Source: an uncultured bacterium (lineage in GTDB: Bacteria > Bacillota > Clostridia > Lachnospirales > Lachnospiraceae). From it: a stretch of DNA of 6,382 bases. The DNA lies in NCBI GenBank assembly GCA_947071365.1, contig CAMTFT010000114.1, positions 1 through 6,382 on the forward strand, given 5' to 3'. Made by a program: the position numbers and the translations under genes. Below are positions 1 through 6,190 of this stretch, in pieces. Position 1 is the first letter of the stretch; each line of letters starts with the position of its first letter. Under the pieces are notes generated by a model. It saw only the letters and a list, made by a program, of their open reading frames with translations. It was not told where the DNA came from and did not search any database.

Positions 1-41
1 CTATTAAGTCGTCGGCAGCGTCAGATGTGTATAAGAGACAG
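1..41 (+). other. Illumina Nextera i5 index and Read 1 transposase adapter (artifact)
   Basis: Bases 9-41 match the Nextera Read 1 adapter exactly and end in the 19-base Tn5 mosaic end at 23-41. The eight bases before it (CTATTAAG) match, from memory, Nextera XT index S518. This is library sequence left by untrimmed reads, not genome. Genomic sequence starts at base 42. Confidence 0.98.
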
Positions 42-44
42 ATT

Positions 45-953
45 ATGAACAAAAGATTTATTGCCGTGGCATCGGCACTGCTGATGGCGGGCATGTTGTC
101 AGCTTCTGTCTGTGCGGCGGATACGGAAGAACGTATTACACTGACTGATATGGCCGGGAAGGAGATCACTCTGGAGGAGCCGGTATCAAGAATCGTGGCT
201 CTGACCACATCGGACTGCGAGATCCTGTATGCACTTGGCGGGCAGGATGCACTGGTAGGGCGCGGAGAATACTGTGACTGGCCGGAGGAGGTTCTGGAAG
301 TGCCGTCTGTCCAGTCGGGAGCAGATACGAATATCGAACAGATCATCGCCCTGGAGCCGCAGGTGGTGCTGATGAGCTACATGGCGCAGACGGATGAGCA
401 GATTAAAGCGCTTGAGGATGCCGGGATACAGGTCGTGGTCAGTGACGCACAGGATATAGAGGGCGTTTACACGGCAATCACAATGATCGGAGAGCTGATG
501 GGAAAATCAGATGAGGCTTCTGAGGTGGTAAAGGGTATGCAGGATACCTTCCAGGAGATCGAGGAGAAGGCGACAGGAGACGGAACACAGAGTATCTACT
601 TCGAAGTGTCTCCGCTTGAGTGGGGGCTCTGGGCTGCCGGCAATCACACTTTTATGAATGAGATTACGGAGATGCTGCATCTGAAAAATACTTTTGATGA
701 TGTGGACGGCTGGGCTGAGATATCAGAGGAGCAGGTCATCGAGCGAGCACCGGATTATATCGTGACGATCACCATGTATTCCGGTGAGGGGGATACGCCG
801 GAAGCAGAGATTACGAAACGTGCAGGCTGGGAGGATATCCCGGCGGTTGCGAATCAGAAGATCCTGAATCTTCCGAACAACGAGCTGTCACGTCCGGGCC
901 CCCGCCTGGCGGACGGAGCAAAGCTGCTGTATGATTTTGTTTACGGAGAATGA
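45..953 (+). CDS. btuF: Corrinoid (cobalamin/cobinamide) ABC transporter substrate-binding protein, BtuF-like
   Basis: Extracytoplasmic binding protein of 302 residues that captures a corrinoid and delivers it to the BtuCD permease. The fold is the helical-backbone periplasmic binding family that also serves Fe-siderophores. Residues 1-24 form a signal peptide (MNKR, hydrophobic run, then SVCA-AD). The first lobe starts near S48-R49-I50-V51 and includes Y76-C77-D78-W79-P80, reminiscent of the YSDYP stretch of E. coli BtuF. E98 (in NIEQIIAL) and E229 (in ISEEQV) match by eye the two E. coli BtuF glutamates, E72 and E202, that dock on BtuC arginines. The C-terminus carries the family motif R283-P-G-P-R287. 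The start is the ATG at 45; a GTG at 27 lies inside the adapter and would add six false residues. The native ribosome binding site is cut off. The stop overlaps btuC. A siderophore role is not excluded by this protein alone; the cbiZ neighbour favours corrinoids. Confidence 0.88.
   Translation: MNKRFIAVASALLMAGMLSASVCAADTEERITLTDMAGKEITLEEPVSRIVALTTSDCEILYALGGQDALVGRGEYCDWPEEVLEVPSVQSGADTNIEQIIALEPQVVLMSYMAQTDEQIKALEDAGIQVVVSDAQDIEGVYTAITMIGELMGKSDEASEVVKGMQDTFQEIEEKATGDGTQSIYFEVSPLEWGLWAAGNHTFMNEITEMLHLKNTFDDVDGWAEISEEQVIERAPDYIVTITMYSGEGDTPEAEITKRAGWEDIPAVANQKILNLPNNELSRPGPRLADGAKLLYDFVYGE
945..949 (+). promoter_or_regulatory. Shine-Dalgarno for btuC, start ambiguous
   Basis: GGAGA lies inside the last codons of btuF. 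It touches the overlapping ATG at 950, which is too close for normal spacing. It sits seven bases before an in-frame TTG at 956, which is good spacing. Either the TTG is the true start or btuC is translated by re-initiation at the ATGA overlap. Confidence 0.5.
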
Positions 954-1996
954 TTTTGAGGGTACAGAAAAGACCGGAGGGCTTCTGCTTATGGGAGTAC
1001 CTCCTTTTTACCATTATTACAGTATTAACGATGTTGTTGTGTATCTGTGTCGGCAGTGTAAATATTCCGCTGCGGGAAACTGCGGATGTGCTGTGGAGAC
1101 AGTTATTGGGCAGGGCACAGAACAACACAATGGCATCAAATATTATCCTGCCGGTCCGGCTGCCGCGGGTGCTGTGCGTGGCTTTCGTGGGTGCGTCGCT
1201 GTCGGTCGGCGGAGCCGCGATGCAGGGCCTTTTGAAAAATCCTCTGGCGGACGGATCAACGCTGGGCGTGTCATCGGGCGCGTCGCTGGGTGCGATTCTG
1301 GCGATTGCATTTGGCATTACGATTCCGGGCGTACCATTCGCAGGGACGATGGTGATGGCAGTGGCGGCAGCATTTCTGTCGCTGCTGTTGATCCTGTCGA
1401 TCGCGTACCGGCTTGATTCCTCACTGTCAACGAATACGATCATCCTGATCGGGGTGATTTTTTCCATGTTTGTCAGCAGCCTGTCGAATCTTGTGATCAC
1501 TTTCGCCGGAGAAAAGGTCAGAACGATCACGTTCTGGACAATGGGCTCATTGCAGGGGAGCAGCTACGGGAATGCGGCGGTCATGGGCGTGACCTTTGCG
1601 GTCTGCGGTCTGATTCTGCTGGGGTGTGCGACGGAGCTCAATGCGTTTGCGGTCGGGGAGGAGAATGCGCGGACGATCGGCGTCAATGTGCGCAGGATGA
1701 AACTGACGGTTCTGGCTTGTGTCAGCATCCTGATCGGCGTATCTGTCTCGATCGGCGGGAGTATCGCGTTTGTCGGCCTTGTGACGCCGCATATTCTGCG
1801 GGGGATCACGGGGCCGAATCACAGGAGGCTTCTCCCGGCATCGGCGTACGGCGGCGCTGTATTTCTGCTGCTCTCAGATCTGACGGCGCGGACTATTCTG
1901 TGTCCGCGGGAGCTGCCGCTGGGTGTCGTGACGTCTCTCGTTGGAACTGTAGTGTTTGTCGTGATATTTTTTCGGATGAGAAAGGGGAATCGGTAA
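950..1996 (+). CDS. btuC: Corrinoid ABC transporter permease, BtuC-like (FecCD family)
   Basis: Integral membrane subunit of 348 residues, the usual length for FecCD-family permeases, which form a homodimeric channel of about ten helices per subunit. It is strongly hydrophobic from about residue 17 onward. Family landmarks are R70-L-P-R73, then GASLSVGGAAMQ (81-92) and N97-P-L-A100 with LGVSSGA following. The cytoplasmic coupling-loop segment GEENARTIGV is at 236-245, FVGLVTPH at 274-281, and RELPLG at 320-325. The coupling loop contacts the ATPase. The ATG at 950 overlaps the btuF stop by four bases (ATGA); a TTG at 956 is better placed for the ribosome binding site and would shorten the protein by two residues. 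The stop TAA shares one base with the btuD ATG, so the genes are tightly co-translated. The family also serves heme and siderophores; the corrinoid assignment comes from btuF features and cbiZ. Confidence 0.9.
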   Translation: MILRVQKRPEGFCLWEYLLFTIITVLTMLLCICVGSVNIPLRETADVLWRQLLGRAQNNTMASNIILPVRLPRVLCVAFVGASLSVGGAAMQGLLKNPLADGSTLGVSSGASLGAILAIAFGITIPGVPFAGTMVMAVAAAFLSLLLILSIAYRLDSSLSTNTIILIGVIFSMFVSSLSNLVITFAGEKVRTITFWTMGSLQGSSYGNAAVMGVTFAVCGLILLGCATELNAFAVGEENARTIGVNVRRMKLTVLACVSILIGVSVSIGGSIAFVGLVTPHILRGITGPNHRRLLPASAYGGAVFLLLSDLTARTILCPRELPLGVVTSLVGTVVFVVIFFRMRKGNR

Positions 1997-2751
1997 TGCT
2001 TGAGGTACGCCAGCTCTCAGTAAAATACGGGAATAAGACCATTGTGGATGAGGTCAGCTTTTCTGTGGAGGAAGGGCAGTGGCTGATGATTATCGGCCCG
2101 AACGGAGCAGGGAAGACGACGATCATAAGCGCGATATCTCAGGGGGCCCCGTATCAGGGAGAGATCTTTTTTGAAGGAAAAAATATCCGCCGCTGCAAGA
2201 GCCGCGATCTCGCAAAAATGTTCGGTGTTCTGACACAGAACCATTACGTGGGATACGGGTTTACCGTCGAGGAAGTGATTCGTTTGGGGACGTATGCGCA
2301 CTTAAAAGGCTTTTTATTTGGCGGGGCGGACGGAAACGATGACAGGGTGAAGCTTGCCGCCGCGCGGACGGGAATGGAGCCGTATCTGCACCAGTCTGTG
2401 CTGACGCTCTCCGGCGGGGAGCTGCAGAGGACATTCCTCGCGCAGCTTTTTGCGCAGGCTCCGAAGATGCTGATTCTTGATGAGCCGACGAACCACCTGG
2501 ATCTCGTGTACCAGAAGCAGGTATTCGGACTGGTGAAAAACTGGATCGACGAGACACACGGGGCGGTGGTGTCGGTGGTGCATGACCTGAGCCTTGCGAA
2601 GAAATACGGCACGCACGGGATTTTGATGAACCATGGAAAAATTGCCGCGGCCGGGACGATAGAGGAAGTGACGGTTCCGGAGAGGCTTGACCGGATCTAT
2701 GAGATGGATGTGTACGGCTGGATGCGGGAGATGTACGGACAGTGGAACTGA
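1996..2751 (+). CDS. btuD: Corrinoid ABC transporter ATP-binding protein, BtuD-like
   Basis: Cytoplasmic ATPase of 251 residues that powers the BtuC channel as a dimer. All ABC motifs are present: Walker A GPNGAGKTT at 34-42 (K40), Q-loop Q81, signature LSGGE at 138-142, Walker B MLILDEP at 158-164 with catalytic E163, D-loop NHLD at 166-169, and switch histidine H196 in VVHDLSLA. Length and layout match the FepC/BtuD/HmuV group of importer ATPases. The ATG at 1996 overlaps the btuC TAA by one base and has a GGGGA ribosome binding site at 1984-1988, seven bases upstream. The frame is also open upstream to 1624, but that part lies in another frame of btuC and encodes nothing recognisable. Nothing looks broken. 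The substrate is inferred from the neighbours, since ATPases of this group are very alike. Confidence 0.92.
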   Translation: MLEVRQLSVKYGNKTIVDEVSFSVEEGQWLMIIGPNGAGKTTIISAISQGAPYQGEIFFEGKNIRRCKSRDLAKMFGVLTQNHYVGYGFTVEEVIRLGTYAHLKGFLFGGADGNDDRVKLAAARTGMEPYLHQSVLTLSGGELQRTFLAQLFAQAPKMLILDEPTNHLDLVYQKQVFGLVKNWIDETHGAVVSVVHDLSLAKKYGTHGILMNHGKIAAAGTIEEVTVPERLDRIYEMDVYGWMREMYGQWN

Positions 2752-2760
2752 GGCTGTCCG
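2736..2760 (+). repeat. Inverted repeat across the btuD stop codon
   Basis: CGGACAG (2736-2742) and CTGTCCG (2754-2760) are perfect 7-base complements around an 11-base loop that contains the btuD stop codon. No T-run follows, so it does not look like an intrinsic terminator. It could slow 3' decay or reduce read-through into cbiZ, or be chance. Confidence 0.35.
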
Positions 2761-2779
2761 GTTAGCCAGCTAGCGTGTG

Positions 2780-2827
2780 AAAAGAAGTTGCGGAAAGAAA
2801 CAGTAAAAAGAAGATGCGGGAGGAAAC
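2780..2827 (+). repeat. Imperfect tandem repeat (22-base units, 26-base period) before cbiZ
   Basis: Bases 2780-2801 and 2806-2827 match at 19 of 22 positions by hand comparison. The second copy contains the GGGAGG ribosome binding site of cbiZ. The first has GGAAAG at the equivalent place. This looks like a local duplication of the leader, with one copy keeping a strong ribosome binding site. Confidence 0.6.
2818..2823 (+). promoter_or_regulatory. Shine-Dalgarno that fixes the cbiZ start
   Basis: GGGAGG lies five bases before the ATG at 2829. The in-frame ATG at 2814 has only a weak purine stretch before it, and translation from there would run through the ribosome binding site. The 2829 start is therefore preferred. 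Confidence 0.75.
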
Positions 2828-2828
2828 G

Positions 2829-3632
2829 ATGGACAGGATACAGGAGCAGATCATACTGCCAAACGGGGATGTGGCGGAGCGCCGCATTACAGATCTGATC
2901 GTGCGGTTTGCAGGGCCGCGCCGGGTGCTCGGCACGAGCAGGCTGAACGGCGGATACCGGGAGGATCTTGGGGCGGTGTTTAACCATTGCGACATGCAGC
3001 CGGAGTCCGGCAGATGCGTTATGCGTGCCCCTACCTATCGGGAGCATCTGGCCCTTGCAGCGCGGGACGCAGGTCTGGATCCCGCGCGGGTAAGCGGTCT
3101 GTCCACTGCGCTGGATATGAAGTATATGCAGATGGCACAGCGCAGCCGGAGAGGCGTGCAGGTGACGGCGCTTGTGACAGGCGGGATCCTGCACAACGGA
3201 CGCAGGGCCGGCGATCCTGCAACTATGTGGGAGGAGCATGAGAAATTCTATCTCGCCAGGGAAGATGGTGTGGAATCATTCCCGGAATCCGGTACGGTCA
3301 ATATCATCCTGCATCTTACTGCGGATATGACAGAGAATGCCATGGTTACAGCCGTCATGGTGGCCGCTGAGGCGAAGGCTGCGGCGATTCAGGAGGAACA
3401 GCTTTTAAGCTGCTATGGCGATGGCCTCGCCACGGGCTCCGGCACGGATGGCGTGATCGTGATAGCGGATGCAACGTCGCCGGTTTTGTTCACGCAGACA
3501 GGTACGGATACGGTTGCCGGGGAGTGCATTGCGCAGGCAGTGAAGGAGGCAGTCAGGAATTCTCTGATTTTGAACTGTAAGACGGAGGGAAAGGCTTCGG
3601 GCTGCACCACCTCTGTAACCGGAAGCTGTTAA
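2829..3632 (+). CDS. cbiZ: Adenosylcobinamide amidohydrolase, CbiZ family
   Basis: Predicted cytoplasmic enzyme of 267 residues. CbiZ hydrolyses the amide bond between the corrin ring and the aminopropanol arm of adenosylcobinamide (and, in some bacteria, pseudocobalamin), giving adenosylcobyric acid. This enters the late cobamide pathway and lets a cell remodel imported corrinoids. Family landmarks, judged by eye: LGTSRLNGG (34-42) followed by VFNHCD, TGGILHNGRRAGD (117-129), GTVNIIL (155-161), E181-A-K183 in a helix, and ATGSGTDGVIV (201-211), then AGE and a C-terminal helix. The usual GTHT-like tetrapeptide before that GE seems to read G-T-D-T here. The gene follows btuD by 77 bases in the same direction with its own strong ribosome binding site, as expected for bacterial cbiZ genes, which are often beside btuFCD. 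No membrane segment or signal peptide is seen. Which corrinoid it prefers cannot be told from sequence. Confidence 0.88.
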   Translation: MDRIQEQIILPNGDVAERRITDLIVRFAGPRRVLGTSRLNGGYREDLGAVFNHCDMQPESGRCVMRAPTYREHLALAARDAGLDPARVSGLSTALDMKYMQMAQRSRRGVQVTALVTGGILHNGRRAGDPATMWEEHEKFYLAREDGVESFPESGTVNIILHLTADMTENAMVTAVMVAAEAKAAAIQEEQLLSCYGDGLATGSGTDGVIVIADATSPVLFTQTGTDTVAGECIAQAVKEAVRNSLILNCKTEGKASGCTTSVTGSC

Positions 3633-3660
3633 GTGTGAGGATGACAACGAAAAACAGAAT

Positions 3661-3665
3661 GGGAG
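3661..3665 (+). promoter_or_regulatory. Shine-Dalgarno favouring a TTG start for the UvrA-like gene
   Basis: GGGAG lies eight bases before the TTG at 3674. The other in-frame starts (GTG 3635, ATG 3641, ATG 3659) lack a well-spaced ribosome binding site: GAGG abuts 3641 directly and is 18 bases from 3659. The TTG start also places the conserved THIRVRGARVHNL segment ten residues into the protein. Confidence 0.55.
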
Positions 3666-3673
3666 TAGAAAAG

Positions 3674-6190
3674 TTGAATCGTAATACAGACAAAGTACCA
3701 ACGCATATCAGAGTGCGTGGGGCAAGAGTACATAATCTGAAGAATGTTGATGTGGATATCCCGCTGAATAAAATCGTCGGGATAGCGGGAGTATCCGGTT
3801 CAGGGAAATCTTCTCTGGCACTGGGGATTCTATACGCAGAGGGTTCCAGACGGTATTTGGAGGCTCTTTCCACGTATACGAGACGGCGCATGACGCAGGC
3901 AGAAAAGGCACAGGTGGATGAGGTGCTGTATGTCCCCGCTGCTCTCGCGCTCCGGCAGCGTCCCGGTATTCCCGGAATACGCAGTACCTTCGGCACGGGA
4001 ACGGAGCTTTTGAACAGTCTGCGCCTGATGTATTCGAGGCTGGCAGAACATCGCTGTCCGAATGGACACTATGTAAAGCCATCCCTGAATGTGGCGGCAG
4101 GATTGGAGCTTGTCTGCCCGGAGTGCGGCGAGCATTTTTTTGCGCCGGGTGCGGAAGAGCTGGCATTTAACAGCCAGGGGGCGTGCAGGCGCTGCGATGG
4201 AACAGGAATCGTCCGGACAGTGGATGAATCGACGCTTGTACCGGATGAATCCCTTTCCATTGACGAGGGCGCTGTCGCTCCATGGCAGACACTGATGTGG
4301 TCCCTTATGAAAGATATTGCCCGTGAAATGGGAGTTCGGACAGATGTTCCGTTTAAGGAACTGACAGAAAAAGAGCGGGATATCGTATTCCACGGGCCTG
4401 CGGTCAAGAAAAATATCATTTACCAGAACAAGACCAGCGGCGCGGCGGGAGATATGGATTTTACTTATTTCAATGCGACTTATACCGTGGAAAATGCGCT
4501 GTCTAAAGTGAAGGATGAAAAAGGGATGAAGCGGGTAGAAAAGTTCTTAAGGCAGGGTGTCTGTCCAGACTGCGGCGGAACCAGGCTTTCAGAGGCTGCC
4601 CGTGCGCCAAGGCTTCGCGGAATTTCCCTTGCCGAAGCGTGTACTATGACGCTTTCTGAATTATCAGCGTGGGTGGAAGGCGTACCGGATTCCCTGCCTG
4701 AGGAAATGCGGCCCATGGCAGTCAGTATCTGTGAATCCTTTCAGAGTGCTGCAAAACGGCTGACAGACCTGGGCCTTTCTTATCTCACCCTGGACCGTGC
4801 GGCCTCCACACTGTCTACAGGGGAGCGGCAGAGAATGCAGCTTGCAAGGGCGGTCAGAAACCGCACCACAGGTGTGCTGTATGTGCTTGACGAGCCCTCT
4901 ATCGGTCTGCACCCCTCCAATATGGAAGGGCTGACAGGGGTGATGCATGATCTCCAGCAGGATGGCAATACGGTCATTCTGGTGGATCATGATACCCATG
5001 TGCTTTCCGAAGCAGACTGGCTCATAGAGCTTGGGCCGGGGGCCGGTGCGGGCGGAGGTACGATCATCGCCCAGGGAAAACTTGACGATGTTGCGAACAA
5101 TCCCGATTCCCGGATTGGCGGATTCCTCACCGGAAAATCAGTTATTAATGTGGGGAGACACATTCCTTCGGAGCAGATGTTTGACTATGGAACGATCCAT
5201 TTGTCTACTTCCGAAATCCATACGGTAAAACCATTGGAAGTGGACTTCCCGAAAGGACGGCTGATTGCCGTGACAGGGGTTTCCGGTTCCGGAAAGACGA
5301 CAATGATTCTGGAAAGCCTGATCCCTGCGCTTGAGGCGTTTATCAAAGAAGAAAAACTTCCGGAGCATGTGCGCTTCATTTCGGCAGATGGCATCCGTCA
5401 AATCAAGCTGATCGATGCAACGCCGATCGGTGTGAATGTCCGTTCTACGGTGGCGACATATGCCGATGTGCATGATGAGCTCCGCAAAATATACGCGAGA
5501 ACACCTGATGCAAAGGAAAAGGGATATAAGGCGGGAGATTTTTCTTACAACACGGGGAAACTTCGCTGCCCGGTCTGCGACGGGACAGGCTCTATCAGCC
5601 TGGATGTGCAGTTTTTACCGGATGTTGAGATTACCTGCCCGGACTGCGGCGGTTCAAGGTATGCGAAGGAAGCAGGATTGATCCGTCGGATCTCAAAGAA
5701 GAAAAATGTCACATACACACTTCCTGAGCTGATGGCTATGAGTATTGATGAGGCTTTATCGGCCTGTGCGGATCTTCCGAATGTAGAACGGAAACTCCAG
5801 GTGCTGCATGACCTCGGTCTTGGATATCTTACACTGGGGGAGGCGACACCGAGTCTGTCCGGCGGGGAGGCTCAAAGACTGAAACTGGCCAGTGAGATGG
5901 GAAAGGGACAGTCAGATTCCGTATTTGTCTTTGATGAACCGACCATTGGCTTGCATCCGCTGGATGTGGAGACGCTCTTGCAGGTATTTCAGAGACTGAT
6001 TGAAAATGGAGCGACTGTCATTGTGATCGAACATGATCTGGATGTGATCCGTAATGCGGATTATGTGATCGATATGGGACCGGGAGGCGGTATCCAGGGC
6101 GGAAGGATCATTGCAGAGGGGACACCTTCTGAGATATGCGATGACAGGGATAGCCTGACAGGAAAATATCTGAAGACATGGCTTTCCTGA
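3674..6190 (+). CDS. uvrA2: Class II UvrA-like ABC ATPase (UvrA2), lacking the UvrB-binding domain
   Basis: DNA-binding tandem ABC ATPase of 838 residues (851 from GTG 3635), against about 940 for standard UvrA. Module I: Walker A GVSGSGKSS at 39-47 (K45), signature LSTGE at 380-384, Walker B with D406-E407-P408. Module II: Walker A GVSGSGKTT at 535-543 (K541), signature LSGGE at 728-732, Walker B with D754-E755-P756, switch histidine H787. Both zinc modules are complete: C148/C151/C171/C174 and C632/C635/C655/C658, each C-X2-C-X19-C-X2-C. Only about 20 residues separate C128 from C148, where standard UvrA carries its UvrB-binding domain of over 100 residues, so UvrB recruitment is unlikely. 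Class II relatives include DrrC-type proteins linked to tolerance of DNA-binding drugs; the role here is inferred. The gene follows cbiZ by 41 bases with no visible terminator, so it may be read through, though its function looks unrelated. Confidence 0.9.
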   Translation: MNRNTDKVPTHIRVRGARVHNLKNVDVDIPLNKIVGIAGVSGSGKSSLALGILYAEGSRRYLEALSTYTRRRMTQAEKAQVDEVLYVPAALALRQRPGIPGIRSTFGTGTELLNSLRLMYSRLAEHRCPNGHYVKPSLNVAAGLELVCPECGEHFFAPGAEELAFNSQGACRRCDGTGIVRTVDESTLVPDESLSIDEGAVAPWQTLMWSLMKDIAREMGVRTDVPFKELTEKERDIVFHGPAVKKNIIYQNKTSGAAGDMDFTYFNATYTVENALSKVKDEKGMKRVEKFLRQGVCPDCGGTRLSEAARAPRLRGISLAEACTMTLSELSAWVEGVPDSLPEEMRPMAVSICESFQSAAKRLTDLGLSYLTLDRAASTLSTGERQRMQLARAVRNRTTGVLYVLDEPSIGLHPSNMEGLTGVMHDLQQDGNTVILVDHDTHVLSEADWLIELGPGAGAGGGTIIAQGKLDDVANNPDSRIGGFLTGKSVINVGRHIPSEQMFDYGTIHLSTSEIHTVKPLEVDFPKGRLIAVTGVSGSGKTTMILESLIPALEAFIKEEKLPEHVRFISADGIRQIKLIDATPIGVNVRSTVATYADVHDELRKIYARTPDAKEKGYKAGDFSYNTGKLRCPVCDGTGSISLDVQFLPDVEITCPDCGGSRYAKEAGLIRRISKKKNVTYTLPELMAMSIDEALSACADLPNVERKLQVLHDLGLGYLTLGEATPSLSGGEAQRLKLASEMGKGQSDSVFVFDEPTIGLHPLDVETLLQVFQRLIENGATVIVIEHDLDVIRNADYVIDMGPGGGIQGGRIIAEGTPSEICDDRDSLTGKYLKTWLS

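Noticed and set aside
27..44. Longer btuF start at GTG 27
   Set aside because: The codon lies within the adapter, so the extra residues are artificial.
42..44. Cobalamin riboswitch before btuF
   Set aside because: Expected from the gene set, but only three genomic bases remain before the start codon, so nothing can be seen.
931..1416. 161-codon + frame overlapping the start of btuC
   Set aside because: It is a second frame of btuC, glycine/arginine-rich with no recognisable motif. The btuC frame holds the permease motifs.
811..1530. 239-codon open frame on the minus strand
   Set aside because: It is antisense to btuF and btuC, which have clear family motifs. Its translation shows no domain and has the low-complexity look of a shadow frame.
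1624..1995. Upstream extension of the btuD frame giving a 375-residue protein
   Set aside because: The extra part lies in another frame of btuC and shows no domain. ATG 1996 has a good ribosome binding site and gives the normal ATPase length.
45..2751. Ferric siderophore or heme importer
   Set aside because: It cannot be excluded from BtuC and BtuD alone. The BtuF-like docking glutamates, the Y-C-D-W-P stretch and adjacent cbiZ make corrinoid transport the better reading.
3674..6190. Canonical nucleotide-excision repair UvrA
   Set aside because: It is about 100 residues short, with the UvrB-binding domain missing between C128 and C148, and the module I signature differs.
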